Shown here: positions 34,098 to 43,233 of the stretch, in pieces
How the letters are laid out: each line of letters starts with the position of its first letter
How positions within the stretch are numbered: position 1 is the stretch's first letter
Position numbers and translations under genes: made by a program
Notes under the pieces: model-generated
Told to the model about the DNA's origin: nothing
Databases searched by the model: none
The model's input: the letters and a program-made list of their open reading frames with translations, nothing else
Assembly (NCBI RefSeq): GCF_020164535.1
Contig: NZ_JAIQZC010000001.1
Span: 310,001 to 374,000 of the forward strand
DNA: 64,000 bases
Direction of reading: 5' to 3'
Source: Psychroflexus montanilacus
Lineage (GTDB): Bacteria > Bacteroidota > Bacteroidia > Flavobacteriales > Flavobacteriaceae

Positions 34098-35459
34098 ATG
34101 CCAGAAACCAACCGTATAGAATACAAAGCGCATCTCACCAAAGAATTAGATTTGGAAAAAGAGGTGGTCGCCTTTTTAAACTACCACGAAGGTGGTTTGA
34201 TCTATATTGGTATCGATAAAAACGGCAATGTTTTGGGTGTAACTGACTCAGATGCCGATATGTTAAAGATTAAAGACCGCATTAAAAACAACATTGCTCC
34301 ATCAGCTATGGGTTTATTTGATGTTGTAGCTGATAAAAAAGAGGGTAAAGACATCATCAAAATCATTGTTGCCAGTGGTAGTGAAAAACCATATTTCAAG
34401 AAGAAGTATGGAATGACAGAAAAAGGCTCTTATCTCCGCATTGGAACTTCGGCAGAGCCTATGCCTCAAAAAATGATAGAGAAATTATTTGCTTCTCGTA
34501 CGCGGAATTCGATAGGTAAAATAAAGGCGAACCGACAAGATTTAAGTTTTGAGCAATTGCGTATTTACTTTGAAGAAAAGCGTAAACCACTTAACAAACA
34601 GTTTAAAAAGAACTTAGAACTGCTTACTCCAGAAGGAGACTTAAACTATGCTGCTTATTTATTGGCAGATGAAAATAACATTTCGGTCAAATTAGCCAAA
34701 TACAAAAGTAAAACTCGTGTAGATTTGGCAGAAAGCAATGAGTATGGCTATGTGTCCCTTATTAAGGCAACCAAAAGTGTACTCGATAAAATAGAATTAG
34801 AGAATCGCACTATAACAAAAATCACCTCTAAAGAACGCAAAGAAATACGCCTCTGGAATGATATTGCTCTACGGGAAGCCATAATTAATGCTTTTGTACA
34901 TAATGATTATACAAGGGAAATCGCACCCAAATTTGAAATATTTCAGGACCGAATAGAAATCACATCTGCAGGAGCTTTACCAGAAGGCTTGAGCGAAAGC
35001 GAGTTTTTTGAAGGCTATTCTGTTCCACGAAACAAGGAATTAATGCGGATTTTTAAAGATTTGGACTTGGTAGAACAATTAGGCTCAGGCATTCCAAGAA
35101 TACTGGAAACTTATGGTAAGGATTGCTTTCAATTCTCCGCAAACTTTCTGCGAATGGTCTTTCCATCTGCAGAACAAGTTTATACGACCGACCAAGTAAC
35201 CGACCAAGTAACCGACCAAGTAACCGACCAAGTTAAAAAGCTTTTGTCTGTTATGAAAAACGAACATAACAGAAGTGAATTAATGGGTTTACTTAAATTA
35301 TCCCATAATCATACCTTTAGAAAAAATTATTTGCACCCAGCCATAAAACTAGGCTTAGTAGAACTTACTATTCCAGATAAACCTAAAAGTAGTAGACAAC
35401 AATATCGTTTAACTAGAAGTGGGCAAACGTTTAGAAATGAGAACGAATTATTTGAATAA
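34098..35459 (+). CDS. AlbA_2/Schlafen-type ATP-binding protein with RecG-like C-terminal region
   Basis: The 453-residue protein begins with an AlbA_2 (Schlafen-like) domain: RIEYKAHLTKELDLEKEVVA, GGLIYIGIDKNGNVLGV, and SYLRIGTSAEPM near 115. The centre holds an HATPase_c_4-like segment with ALREAIINAFVHNDY and GSGIPRILETYG. A run of four TDQV tetrapeptides (about 364-379) connects to a C-terminal winged-helix region (NRSELMGLLKLSHNHTFRKN). Such proteins are frequently misnamed RecG helicase; no helicase motifs are present. Genes of this type (mlo-like) occur inside type I loci of Campylobacter and others, and the role is unknown. It lies 2 bases before hsdR. Confidence 0.88.
   Translation: MPETNRIEYKAHLTKELDLEKEVVAFLNYHEGGLIYIGIDKNGNVLGVTDSDADMLKIKDRIKNNIAPSAMGLFDVVADKKEGKDIIKIIVASGSEKPYFKKKYGMTEKGSYLRIGTSAEPMPQKMIEKLFASRTRNSIGKIKANRQDLSFEQLRIYFEEKRKPLNKQFKKNLELLTPEGDLNYAAYLLADENNISVKLAKYKSKTRVDLAESNEYGYVSLIKATKSVLDKIELENRTITKITSKERKEIRLWNDIALREAIINAFVHNDYTREIAPKFEIFQDRIEITSAGALPEGLSESEFFEGYSVPRNKELMRIFKDLDLVEQLGSGIPRILETYGKDCFQFSANFLRMVFPSAEQVYTTDQVTDQVTDQVTDQVKKLLSVMKNEHNRSELMGLLKLSHNHTFRKNYLHPAIKLGLVELTIPDKPKSSRQQYRLTRSGQTFRNENELFE
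35187..35234 (+). repeat. Four tandem 12-base repeats inside the AlbA_2 gene
   Basis: The unit ACCGACCAAGTA occurs at 35187, 35199, 35211 and 35223; the last unit ends in T instead of A. It encodes TDQV four times. Because the unit is a multiple of three, copy-number change would alter linker length and not the frame. Confidence 0.95.
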
Positions 35460-35461
35460 AA

Positions 35462-38400
35462 ATGAAAAAATTCACTGAAGCAAAATTAGAAGAAGCCATT
35501 GCTGAATTGTTAACTCATCAGGGATATACTCATGTATTGGGGTCGAGCATTTCCAGAAGTGAAGAGGAAGTTCTAATTGAAGCTGATATTCATGAGTTTT
35601 TAAGCAAAAAATACAAAGCTCAAAACATAACCCAACAAGAGATTGAGCACATTATAAGAGAGCTAAAAGTTTTACCAAGCTCAGACCTTTACGAAAGCAA
35701 CAAAACATTCACCAGGTATTTATCTGATGGGTTCAGTTTAAAAAGAGAAGATAGAAGCCAAAAAGACATTTGGATTTACTTAGTGGATTTTGAAAACATA
35801 GAAAACAACCACTTTAAATTTGTTACTCAACTTGAAATCACAGGGAATCACAAGCGTATTCCCGATGGTATCATCTATGTTAATGGATTTCCATTGGCTG
35901 TGTTTGAGTTTAAGACCGCCATAGAAGAAGATACAACTATTCACGATGCTTACAAACAACTAACCACTCGATATAAAAGAGACATTCCAGAACTTTTTAA
36001 GTACAATTCGTTTTGTGTTTTAAGCGATGGAGTTAACAATAAATCTGGATCTTTCTTTGCTGCTTATGAGTATTATTATGCCTGGCGAAGAATCTCCACC
36101 AGCACAAATGATGTCGATGGGATAGATAGTTTACATTCTTTGGTTCAGGGAATGCTAGATCAACGAAGATTGATTGACATTGTTCAGAACTTTGTTTATA
36201 TACCAGACTCTTCTAAAAGAGACGAAAAAATTGTTTGTCGTTATCCACAGTATTACGCTGTTAGATCACTCTTCGCAAGTATTAAAAAAGCACAAAAACC
36301 TTTGGGTAACGGTAAGGGAGGAACTTATTTCGGAGCTACTGGAAGCGGAAAGAGTTACACCATGCTTTATTTGGCAAGACTGCTTATGAAAAGCGATTTT
36401 TTCGAGAATCCTACCTTGGTTTTAATCACAGATCGAACAGATTTAGATGAACAGCTTTCAGGACAGTTTACCAATGCCAAAACCTTTATAGGGGATGATA
36501 ACATTCAAAGCGTTGAAAGTCGAGCAGAACTGAGAGAATTACTGCAGAACAGAGCCAGTGGCGGTGTATTCTTAACTACTATTCATAAGTTTACAGAGGA
36601 TTTAGAGCTGTTAACAGAGCGCAATAACGTGATCTGTATTTCAGACGAAGCGCATAGAAGTCAAACTAATTTAGATCAGAAAATAAGAGTCACTCAATAT
36701 GGAGTCAAGAAAACTTATGGCTTTGCTAAATACCTTCACGACTCCCTCCCTAATGCAACTTATGTTGGTTTTACAGGCACTCCAATAGATGCAACTTTAG
36801 ATGTGTTTGGAGAAGTCGTAGATGCCTACACTATGACGGAATCAGTCAAAGATGAAATCACTGTAAAAATTGTTTATGAAGGCAGGGCTGCAAGAGTTGC
36901 TTTAGAAAATAGTGAACTTGCCAAGATAGAAGACTACTATAAAGTTGCCGAGGAAGAGGGTGCTAACGAGTATCAGGTTGAAAAGAGCAAAAAGCAAACT
37001 GCTAATATGAATACCATTTTAGGAGATCCAGATCGCCTAAAAGCTTTAGCCGAAGATTTTGTAGAACACTATGAAAAGAGAGTAAATGAAGGTTCTACAG
37101 TGAAAGGTAAAGCTATGTTTGTGAGCAGTTCTAGAGACATTGCTTATCATTTTTATCTCAACTTACTCGAATTAAGACCCGAATGGGGTGAGGTGATGTC
37201 AGCAGAAAAAGGGGCAACGCTTACCGAAAAAGAGAAGAAAGAAATCAAACCGATGGAGCGTGTCAAGCTCATCATGACAAGAAATCAGGATGATCCCGAA
37301 GAAATGTATAACCTGCTCGGCACTAAAGAGTATAAAAAAGAATTAGATAGGCAGTTCAAAAATGAAAAATCGAATTTCAAGATTGCTATTGTGGTGGATA
37401 TGTGGCTAACAGGTTTTGATGTGCCATTTTTAGACACGATTTACATAGATAAGCCGATACAGAAACACAGCTTGATACAAACCATCTCAAGAGTTAACAG
37501 AAGGTTTAAAGGCAAGAATAAAGGCTTAGTCGTCGATTATATTGGTATCAAAAATCAAATGAATCTTGCTTTAGCAATGTTCTCTAATGCAGATGCTCAA
37601 AACTTTGAAGATATAGACCAATCCTTGATCGTCGTTAAGAATCATTTGGACTTACTGGGTAAACTCTTCCACAAGTTTGATAGTCAGCCCTATTTCAGTG
37701 GTTCCTCATTAGCACAGTTGAATACTTTGAATTTTGCAGTTGAATTTATTCAGCAATCTAAAGACACAGAAACCAGATTCATGGCTTTAGTCAAAAGACT
37801 TAAAGCTGCTTATGACATTTGTACAGGAAGTGAAAAGCTCACCCAGGATCAAAGGGATTATACCCATTTTTACCTCGCAGTTCGTTCTATTATTGCAAAA
37901 CTGACAAAAGGATCTGCACCAGATACCGCCCAAATGAACAAAAAGGTGAAAGAAATGATCACCAACGCACTTCAAAGCCAGGGCATAGAAGAAATCTTTA
38001 AGATGGGTGAAGATGGAGTGTCTGAACAAAATATTTTTGACGAAGATTACTTAGACAAAATCAATAAAATAAAATTACCCAACACAAAGATTAAGATCCT
38101 TCAAAAATTATTGGCTAAAGCTATTGGCCAGATCAAACAAGTCAATAAAGTCAAGGGTGTAGATTTTTCTAAAAAAATGGAAACTCTAGTTACACGCTAT
38201 AATGATCGAGACAAGAATGATGTTTTGATAAGTGAAGTTTATGAGGACATGGCAGATCAATTAACTGATTTAATTTGGAGTGTCTACGAAGAGATGAATA
38301 CTGGAAATGAACTGGGTATTGGGATAGAGGAGAAAGCATTTTATGACATTCTCTATGAACTATGCATCAAATACGATTTTACCTATCCAGAGGAAAAGCT

Positions 38401-38605
38401 AATTGAGCTAGCCAAGTCAGTAAAAAAACTTGTAGATAATCAAGCTCAATTTCCAGATTGGAGCAAGCGTGAGGATATAAAATCCTCACTGAAAGTAGGT
38501 CTTATTTTAATGCTGGATGAGCATGGCTACCCACCAGTAGAGCGCGATGAAGTTTACCAGGAGATCTTTGAGCAAGCTGAGAATTATAAGAAGTTTAGAG
38601 GCTAG
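35462..38605 (+). CDS. hsdR: Type I restriction endonuclease motor/nuclease subunit
   Basis: The 1047-residue protein cuts DNA after ATP-driven translocation. The N-terminal PD-(D/E)XK nuclease shows Asp135 (RIPDGIIYVNG), Glu149 and Lys151 (VFEFKTA). The SF2 motor follows with Walker A GATGSGKS (291-298), the DEAH box in ISDEAHRSQ, VGFTGTPID, and motif VI in QTISRVNRRFKGKNKGLV. The C-terminal helical region mediates assembly with HsdM and HsdS. Everything looks intact. It is the last gene of the operon, 2 bases after the AlbA_2 gene, followed by a terminator at 38791. Confidence 0.97.
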   Translation: MKKFTEAKLEEAIAELLTHQGYTHVLGSSISRSEEEVLIEADIHEFLSKKYKAQNITQQEIEHIIRELKVLPSSDLYESNKTFTRYLSDGFSLKREDRSQKDIWIYLVDFENIENNHFKFVTQLEITGNHKRIPDGIIYVNGFPLAVFEFKTAIEEDTTIHDAYKQLTTRYKRDIPELFKYNSFCVLSDGVNNKSGSFFAAYEYYYAWRRISTSTNDVDGIDSLHSLVQGMLDQRRLIDIVQNFVYIPDSSKRDEKIVCRYPQYYAVRSLFASIKKAQKPLGNGKGGTYFGATGSGKSYTMLYLARLLMKSDFFENPTLVLITDRTDLDEQLSGQFTNAKTFIGDDNIQSVESRAELRELLQNRASGGVFLTTIHKFTEDLELLTERNNVICISDEAHRSQTNLDQKIRVTQYGVKKTYGFAKYLHDSLPNATYVGFTGTPIDATLDVFGEVVDAYTMTESVKDEITVKIVYEGRAARVALENSELAKIEDYYKVAEEEGANEYQVEKSKKQTANMNTILGDPDRLKALAEDFVEHYEKRVNEGSTVKGKAMFVSSSRDIAYHFYLNLLELRPEWGEVMSAEKGATLTEKEKKEIKPMERVKLIMTRNQDDPEEMYNLLGTKEYKKELDRQFKNEKSNFKIAIVVDMWLTGFDVPFLDTIYIDKPIQKHSLIQTISRVNRRFKGKNKGLVVDYIGIKNQMNLALAMFSNADAQNFEDIDQSLIVVKNHLDLLGKLFHKFDSQPYFSGSSLAQLNTLNFAVEFIQQSKDTETRFMALVKRLKAAYDICTGSEKLTQDQRDYTHFYLAVRSIIAKLTKGSAPDTAQMNKKVKEMITNALQSQGIEEIFKMGEDGVSEQNIFDEDYLDKINKIKLPNTKIKILQKLLAKAIGQIKQVNKVKGVDFSKKMETLVTRYNDRDKNDVLISEVYEDMADQLTDLIWSVYEEMNTGNELGIGIEEKAFYDILYELCIKYDFTYPEEKLIELAKSVKKLVDNQAQFPDWSKREDIKSSLKVGLILMLDEHGYPPVERDEVYQEIFEQAENYKKFRG

Positions 38606-38790
38606 TTAGGCTTCATGAGATATATTTTAATATGCAAATTATTAATGGGAGGTTTTGATCAACTTTATACCTCAGCACGTCCAAGAAAATGATTTGCAGT
38701 TAATAACAAAAAACACAAATCCAATGAGGTGAAAAAAACCTTTTAGATCAACCCCTATCCAGAACTCCCACCAAAATCATTTCAACATAA

Positions 38791-38829
38791 ACGAGCAGCA
38801 GAACTTTAGTGTTTTGCTGCTCGTTTGTT
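38791..38829 (+). terminator. Terminator of the defence operon
   Basis: A 10-base perfect stem (ACGAGCAGCA at 38791-38800 with TGCTGCTCGT at 38815-38824) with a 14-base loop, followed by TTGTTTG. It lies about 185 bases after hsdR. Confidence 0.75.
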
Positions 38830-38850
38830 TGAATCCTTCAAAATGAGTCA

Positions 38851-39348
38851 TTAATGTTCTGTTGTCTCCTTTTCAGCTGATGCTATGACGTTAAACTTTT
38901 CCAGTTGCTCTTCTTCTCCGGTAAAGTAGGGAAACACATCCAGAATCGGAGATTCTGTAATGGAAGGAATCGTGTAATCTCCCATCGTATCTTCCAGGGC
39001 TGTGTTTGTATGTTCAAAAGCTTCTTTCACATCATTGGCCTGGACAAGCAAGTAGATGTTGCTCTTTTTCTCCTTACCGCTTTCTTCATCAAGCGCTATC
39101 AGAGAAACTTTCGATTTGAACCAGCGATCAGAATTTTCAAAAGGATGCACTTCACTGAAATTGGCTACCTTGATGTTCATGATTCGAAATTCTTCACTGG
39201 TGTAAGCTTTCATTTCTTCATTGATTCTCGCTTCGGCTTCGGTAAAAGACACAGCATCCAGCAGATACGTCTCTGTGGTTATTTTCTGTTCTCCAGTTTC
39301 CTGTGTTTTTCTGTATTTTACCTTGCATTCAAACCAAATTACGCTCAT
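38851..39348 (-). CDS. DUF4494 family protein
   Basis: From the ATG at 39348 the product starts MSVIWFECKVKYRKTQETGE, which is the DUF4494 opening typical of Bacteroidota, followed by TETYLLDAVSFTEAEARI and KVANFSEVHPFENSDRWFKSKV. It is a conserved cytoplasmic protein with no signal peptide; its function has not been established. The frame is open further to 39372 but those residues (ALKKNNT) are not part of the family pattern. A long acidic C-terminus ends the protein. Confidence 0.88.
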   Translation of the reverse strand: MSVIWFECKVKYRKTQETGEQKITTETYLLDAVSFTEAEARINEEMKAYTSEEFRIMNIKVANFSEVHPFENSDRWFKSKVSLIALDEESGKEKKSNIYLLVQANDVKEAFEHTNTALEDTMGDYTIPSITESPILDVFPYFTGEEEQLEKFNVIASAEKETTEH

Positions 39349-39531
39349 AGTATTATTTTTTTTGAGCGCCAAAAATATCCTTTTTAGCTGGTCTGAGAAG
39401 TAAAATATAAGCGAGATATTCAGAATTATTTACTTCTTTTTCTAAGCATTTAGATATCAAGAATTAGCGATTCAATATTCCTTACTAGTTCGCGTTTAGG
39501 AAAAAGCAATGATCTGAAAAAGAAATAATAG

Positions 39532-39539
39532 TATGTTTG
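39532..39539 (+). promoter_or_regulatory. Candidate -7 promoter element
   Basis: TATGTTTG matches TAnnTTTG and ends 20 bases before the lipoprotein gene at 39560. Confidence 0.5.
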
Positions 39540-39559
39540 TGACTTATTAATTCTTTCTT

Positions 39560-40411
39560 ATGAAAAAAGTAACTTTTGTCCTTCTGTTGTCAATCCTAAG
39601 TTTTAGCTGCTCACCAAAATTAAAAATGATAGGATCGGAACAACAAGCGCTCAGCCCCTTATCCAATACCGAAACTGTAGTGGATATCAACGAATTAAAA
39701 ACCATAGATCCCTCCAATATCGCTGCTAAAATCGGCGCTTTTAAAATTACCGATGGAGGCTTAGCTTTAGATTGTACTTATGAACGTATTCTATTTATGG
39801 CTAAAGAAAAAGCCCGAAGTCTTGGAGGCAATGCTGTAAAAATCACGGATCATAAAGTACCAGATAACTGGTCTACCTGTCATCGCATTGAATTTGATAT
39901 TTATAAATTAAATGACATAGAAGCTTACCAAAACGAATTGATTTGGAGTGAGCAACATCCTTTGCAGTGGTCTTACTTTAAAGCTGCCCCAAAGGTAGAA
40001 CCTACGTCTTCATTTTGTGGATATATTCATGCACAATTCAACGATTTAGCAAAAGATAATCAAAGAAAAGTCATCATCAATCCCAAATTGATATTTGATT
40101 GCTCTTACGTTCAACCCCTCAAAAAGGACGAAAATTTATTGGAGTACAACCAGATTAAATTTGACCTGTTGGAAGTTTATGCCAGAGAGATGAGAAAAGC
40201 TTTTGATGAGGCTGGAATAACTTCGTCCAAGGAATGGATCAAATTTGCGGAGAGCCTCTATTTGGAAATTTATACCAAATACGAAACTGATATATTTAAT
40301 TTGGAAATGGAAACCAACTTTGGTAAAAATTATTCCAAGCTTAACGGATGGAAGTATAAGGTAAAAAAAGATTTAGAAAACCTGCCCCAGTATTCCAGTG
40401 ATCAGATCTAA
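39560..40411 (+). CDS. Lipoprotein of unknown function
   Basis: The 283-residue protein has a lipoprotein signal MKKVTFVLLLSILSFSC with Cys17. The first half contains AKEKARSLGGNAVKITDHKVPD, a pattern found in small envelope proteins that act on stress but not specific enough to name a family. The second half (from about 145) is a separate segment with PTSSFCGYIHAQFNDLAKD and several acidic-aromatic helices, possibly interacting with metal or a partner. It is transcribed alone from its own promoter-like element, and the following gene also encodes a lipoprotein with its own promoter. Confidence 0.7.
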   Translation: MKKVTFVLLLSILSFSCSPKLKMIGSEQQALSPLSNTETVVDINELKTIDPSNIAAKIGAFKITDGGLALDCTYERILFMAKEKARSLGGNAVKITDHKVPDNWSTCHRIEFDIYKLNDIEAYQNELIWSEQHPLQWSYFKAAPKVEPTSSFCGYIHAQFNDLAKDNQRKVIINPKLIFDCSYVQPLKKDENLLEYNQIKFDLLEVYAREMRKAFDEAGITSSKEWIKFAESLYLEIYTKYETDIFNLEMETNFGKNYSKLNGWKYKVKKDLENLPQYSSDQI

Positions 40412-40454
40412 GAGCAGTTAAGTCTGTCATCATACATTATTTATTATTTATATG

Positions 40455-40462
40455 TAAGTTTG
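40455..40462 (+). promoter_or_regulatory. Candidate -7 promoter element
   Basis: TAAGTTTG matches TAnnTTTG and ends 19 bases before the lipoprotein gene at 40482, the same spacing as the neighbouring promoter. Confidence 0.5.
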
Positions 40463-40481
40463 TGATCTAACCTTATCCCAT

Positions 40482-41111
40482 ATGAAGCAAACACTCCTCC
40501 TCTATTTAACTTTAATCCTTTGTTTTTCTTGTGCATCAAAAAAAGAAAGTAGCATCTATTTTCACGATGGAGTCCCAAGAAGCTGTAATTATTCCAACAA
40601 CAAAAAAGGCTTTAAGAGAATTGTTGATGATAAATTCTTATCCATCATTGACAATGATACCGTTTTATTAAATGAAATACGTTACGAGTGCACCAATACG
40701 GCTTTCAAATTATCTGAGGCCATCTATCACGAACACGGTAAGTGGGACGAATTTATAGTTCCATCAAATAAGTATAGCCCACTGCTGGTTTGGAACAATC
40801 TTAAACTTATTCCTGGGGATTCAACAGCATATACAGTCATATCCAGCGGTGAGGAGGATTGGAACATGATGTATTCTTCGCTAATGGTATTTCATGAAGG
40901 CAATGACGTCCTTGGTAAGCATCCAAAAAAAACAGAAGCTATTAAAAAATACTTCTCGGAATTAATTGCTGAAATTGTTAAAACCCGGGATGATGAATTT
41001 TATAAAGTGTACTGGCAAACGCGCAATCCTGACTTAAAATTTCCCAAAAAGCCGGTGCATATGGTGAAAAACAGATCTCAATTTTTAGAAACTTTTGAAA
41101 CCGAACATTGA
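40482..41111 (+). CDS. Lipoprotein of unknown function, intact paralogue
   Basis: A 209-residue lipoprotein (signal MKQTLLLYLTLILCFSC, Cys17). The body has no family I recognise. It is clearly homologous to the frameshifted gene immediately downstream: both share IVDDKFLSIIDNDTVLLNEI-like and GKWDEFIVPS/GMWDEVIRPP segments, then SGEEDWNMMYSSLMVF / SGGETNTMVYSSFMVF. This marks a tandem duplication of which this copy is intact. Confidence 0.72.
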   Translation: MKQTLLLYLTLILCFSCASKKESSIYFHDGVPRSCNYSNNKKGFKRIVDDKFLSIIDNDTVLLNEIRYECTNTAFKLSEAIYHEHGKWDEFIVPSNKYSPLLVWNNLKLIPGDSTAYTVISSGEEDWNMMYSSLMVFHEGNDVLGKHPKKTEAIKKYFSELIAEIVKTRDDEFYKVYWQTRNPDLKFPKKPVHMVKNRSQFLETFETEH

Positions 41112-41145
41112 TACCTTATATAAATCCTTACCATCTACTTTAAAT

Positions 41146-41707
41146 ATGAAATCCTTTTTTCCCTTTTTATTGATTTTGCTCATAGTAGCCTGCTCATCTA
41201 CTCAAACAAAGACATCTGTTTCGGATCTGCCAAATCCCGTGCCCGGATTTAAGAATACTTGAAAATGAATTTAAATCCATAGTCAACAAGGATACCCTCA
41301 AGTTCAATGACATTTACTTCGAGCATACCTATGCTTCATTTAAAACAGCAGAGGCTATGTACATCAACTTTGGGATGTGGGATGAAGTGATTCGTCCACC
41401 ACAAGCTCAACAACCCATGCTTATTTGGGATGATGTTCCTTTGTTTAGGAATGATTCCATAACGTATAAAGTGGTTACTTCCGGGGGTGAAACCAATACC
41501 ATGGTATACTCCTCTTTTATGGTTTTTGATCAACTTAATCAGGACATGCTAACGGAGAAAAATTCTGTTTTTAAAAATAAAATTGTGAATTGGATGAAAA
41601 ACGAAATCAATGCTATTGAAGAGGGCGACTTTTATCATAAATACCATAAGATGTTGAACAGCAATTATGAACCGGCACGTTTGAGGGTAAAACTTATAAA
41701 AAACTGA
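41146..41707 (+). pseudogene. Frameshifted paralogue of the preceding lipoprotein
   Basis: Translation from ATG 41146 gives a lipoprotein signal (MKSFFPFLLILLIVAC) and runs to PGFKNT, then stops at 41260-41262. From about 41252 another frame continues without interruption as RILENEFKSIVNKDTLKFND to 41707, matching the intact paralogue at 40482. The break falls at AAGAATA, where the paralogue reading GFKR implies loss of two bases (or gain of one). One indel therefore separates two well-conserved halves, so the inactivation is recent or is a sequencing error. Confidence 0.82.
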
Positions 41708-41871
41708 TCTTAAAGTAGGCTGACCCTCTTTCATAGATCAACTACATCGCATTAAAAAGGTATTGAGAATTCTGTAGATTGTATTGAATCTAAACCCGTC
41801 CTCATTCCATTATTTTTTGAAAAAATTCAATTTATATCCAAAAAATCAGTATTTTTCTTAAAAATTATATA

Positions 41872-43182
41872 ATGAAATCCATTCTCACTATTTGCGTTTT
41901 CCTTTTTAGCCTCCAGTGTCTTGTAGCTCAGCAAAACACGTTGATTACCAATGTGGAAATCTTCAATGGAAAAGATGAAAAAACAACCAAAGGCCATGTG
42001 TTAATTACCAATGGTAAAATAACTAAGGTGTCCGGTAAATCTATCTCGGTAGATAAAAAAACAACCACCACCATAGACGGTACCGGCAAATTTTTGATGC
42101 CAGGCCTTATAGATGCTCATTACCACGCCATGTTCTCCAGCTTGTCACAGGTGGTTTTATTAACGGCAGACATTGGTTTTGTTAACCTGGTGGCAGGTAA
42201 AAACGCTGAAAATTTATTGATGAATGGATATACAAGTATCAGAGATCTGGGTGGTCCCGTTTTTGGACTGAAACAGGCCATAGACAAAGGAATAACCAAA
42301 GGACCAAGAATCTGGCCTTCAGGTGCATTCATATCCCAGACAGGAGGTCATGGTGATTTTAGGTTACCCAATGAAATTCCCTCAGATCCCAGCCGTGGTT
42401 TGTCTTATGGTGAACAAATTAACGCAGCAGCCATAGCCGACAGTCCGGATGCTGTGCGGCTCAAAACCAGAGAACAGCTCATGAAGGGCGCTAGCCAAAT
42501 CAAACTCATGGCTGGCGGTGGCGTTTCCTCGGTTTACGATCCGCTGGATGTCACTCAATATACCGTCAAAGAAATCGAAGCGGCTGTAGAAGCTGCAGAA
42601 AACTGGGGAACTTATGTGACTGTTCATGCGTATACACCCCGCGCCATACAACAGGCTATTCAGGCGGGTGTCAAGTGCATAGACCACGGTCAGCTTGTAG
42701 ATGAGGAAACTGTAAAACTAATGGTAGAAAACAACATTTTCTGGAGTTTACAGCCCTTTGTAGATGAAGGAAACACAGGCGGATTGAATCCAGAAAGTCG
42801 CGCCAAGCAACTGGAAATGTACCAGGGAACCGATAAGGCCTTTGCTCTGGCCAAAAAATACGATATGAAGATTGCCTATGGAACCGACGTACTATTCAAC
42901 AAGACTAAAGCAGATCAGCCAAATTTACAATTACTCAAGATGAAGCGCTGGTTCAACAATTTTGAAATTTTAAAAATGGCCACCTCCACCAACGCAAGCC
43001 TGCTGGCTTTGTCTGGTAAAAGAAGTCCGTATACAGGAAAGCTAGGGGTCATCGAAGAGGATGCACTTGCCGATTTGTTAATCCTTGATGGGAACCCACT
43101 CAAAAATTTGGAAGTATTCAAGGATAAAGAGAATATCCTCTTCATTATGAAAAATGGGGAAGTCTACAAAAATAAGCTGTGA
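41872..43182 (+). CDS. Secreted amidohydrolase family protein (imidazolonepropionase/prolidase-like)
   Basis: The 436-residue protein has a signal peptide (MKSILTICVFLFSLQCLVAQ) and a metal-dependent amidohydrolase TIM barrel: MPGLIDAHYHAM supplies the first metal ligands, TVHAYTPRAI and CIDHGQL provide the later His, and GTDVLF carries the conserved Asp. The C-terminus ADLLILDGNPLKNLEVF is the composite beta-sandwich typical of this family. Exported members in Bacteroidota act on peptides or cyclic amides; the exact substrate cannot be read. The gene stands alone, with no leader feature I can identify. Confidence 0.9.
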   Translation: MKSILTICVFLFSLQCLVAQQNTLITNVEIFNGKDEKTTKGHVLITNGKITKVSGKSISVDKKTTTTIDGTGKFLMPGLIDAHYHAMFSSLSQVVLLTADIGFVNLVAGKNAENLLMNGYTSIRDLGGPVFGLKQAIDKGITKGPRIWPSGAFISQTGGHGDFRLPNEIPSDPSRGLSYGEQINAAAIADSPDAVRLKTREQLMKGASQIKLMAGGGVSSVYDPLDVTQYTVKEIEAAVEAAENWGTYVTVHAYTPRAIQQAIQAGVKCIDHGQLVDEETVKLMVENNIFWSLQPFVDEGNTGGLNPESRAKQLEMYQGTDKAFALAKKYDMKIAYGTDVLFNKTKADQPNLQLLKMKRWFNNFEILKMATSTNASLLALSGKRSPYTGKLGVIEEDALADLLILDGNPLKNLEVFKDKENILFIMKNGEVYKNKL

Positions 43183-43233
43183 ATAACGTTCTAACTTCTT
43201 TACTCGCGCAAATGATTCCCCAGATTTTTGATA

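Noticed and set aside
34098-35459. RecG-type helicase annotation for the AlbA_2 gene
   Set aside because: No Walker A or helicase motifs are present; the similarity is limited to an HATPase-like region and winged helix.
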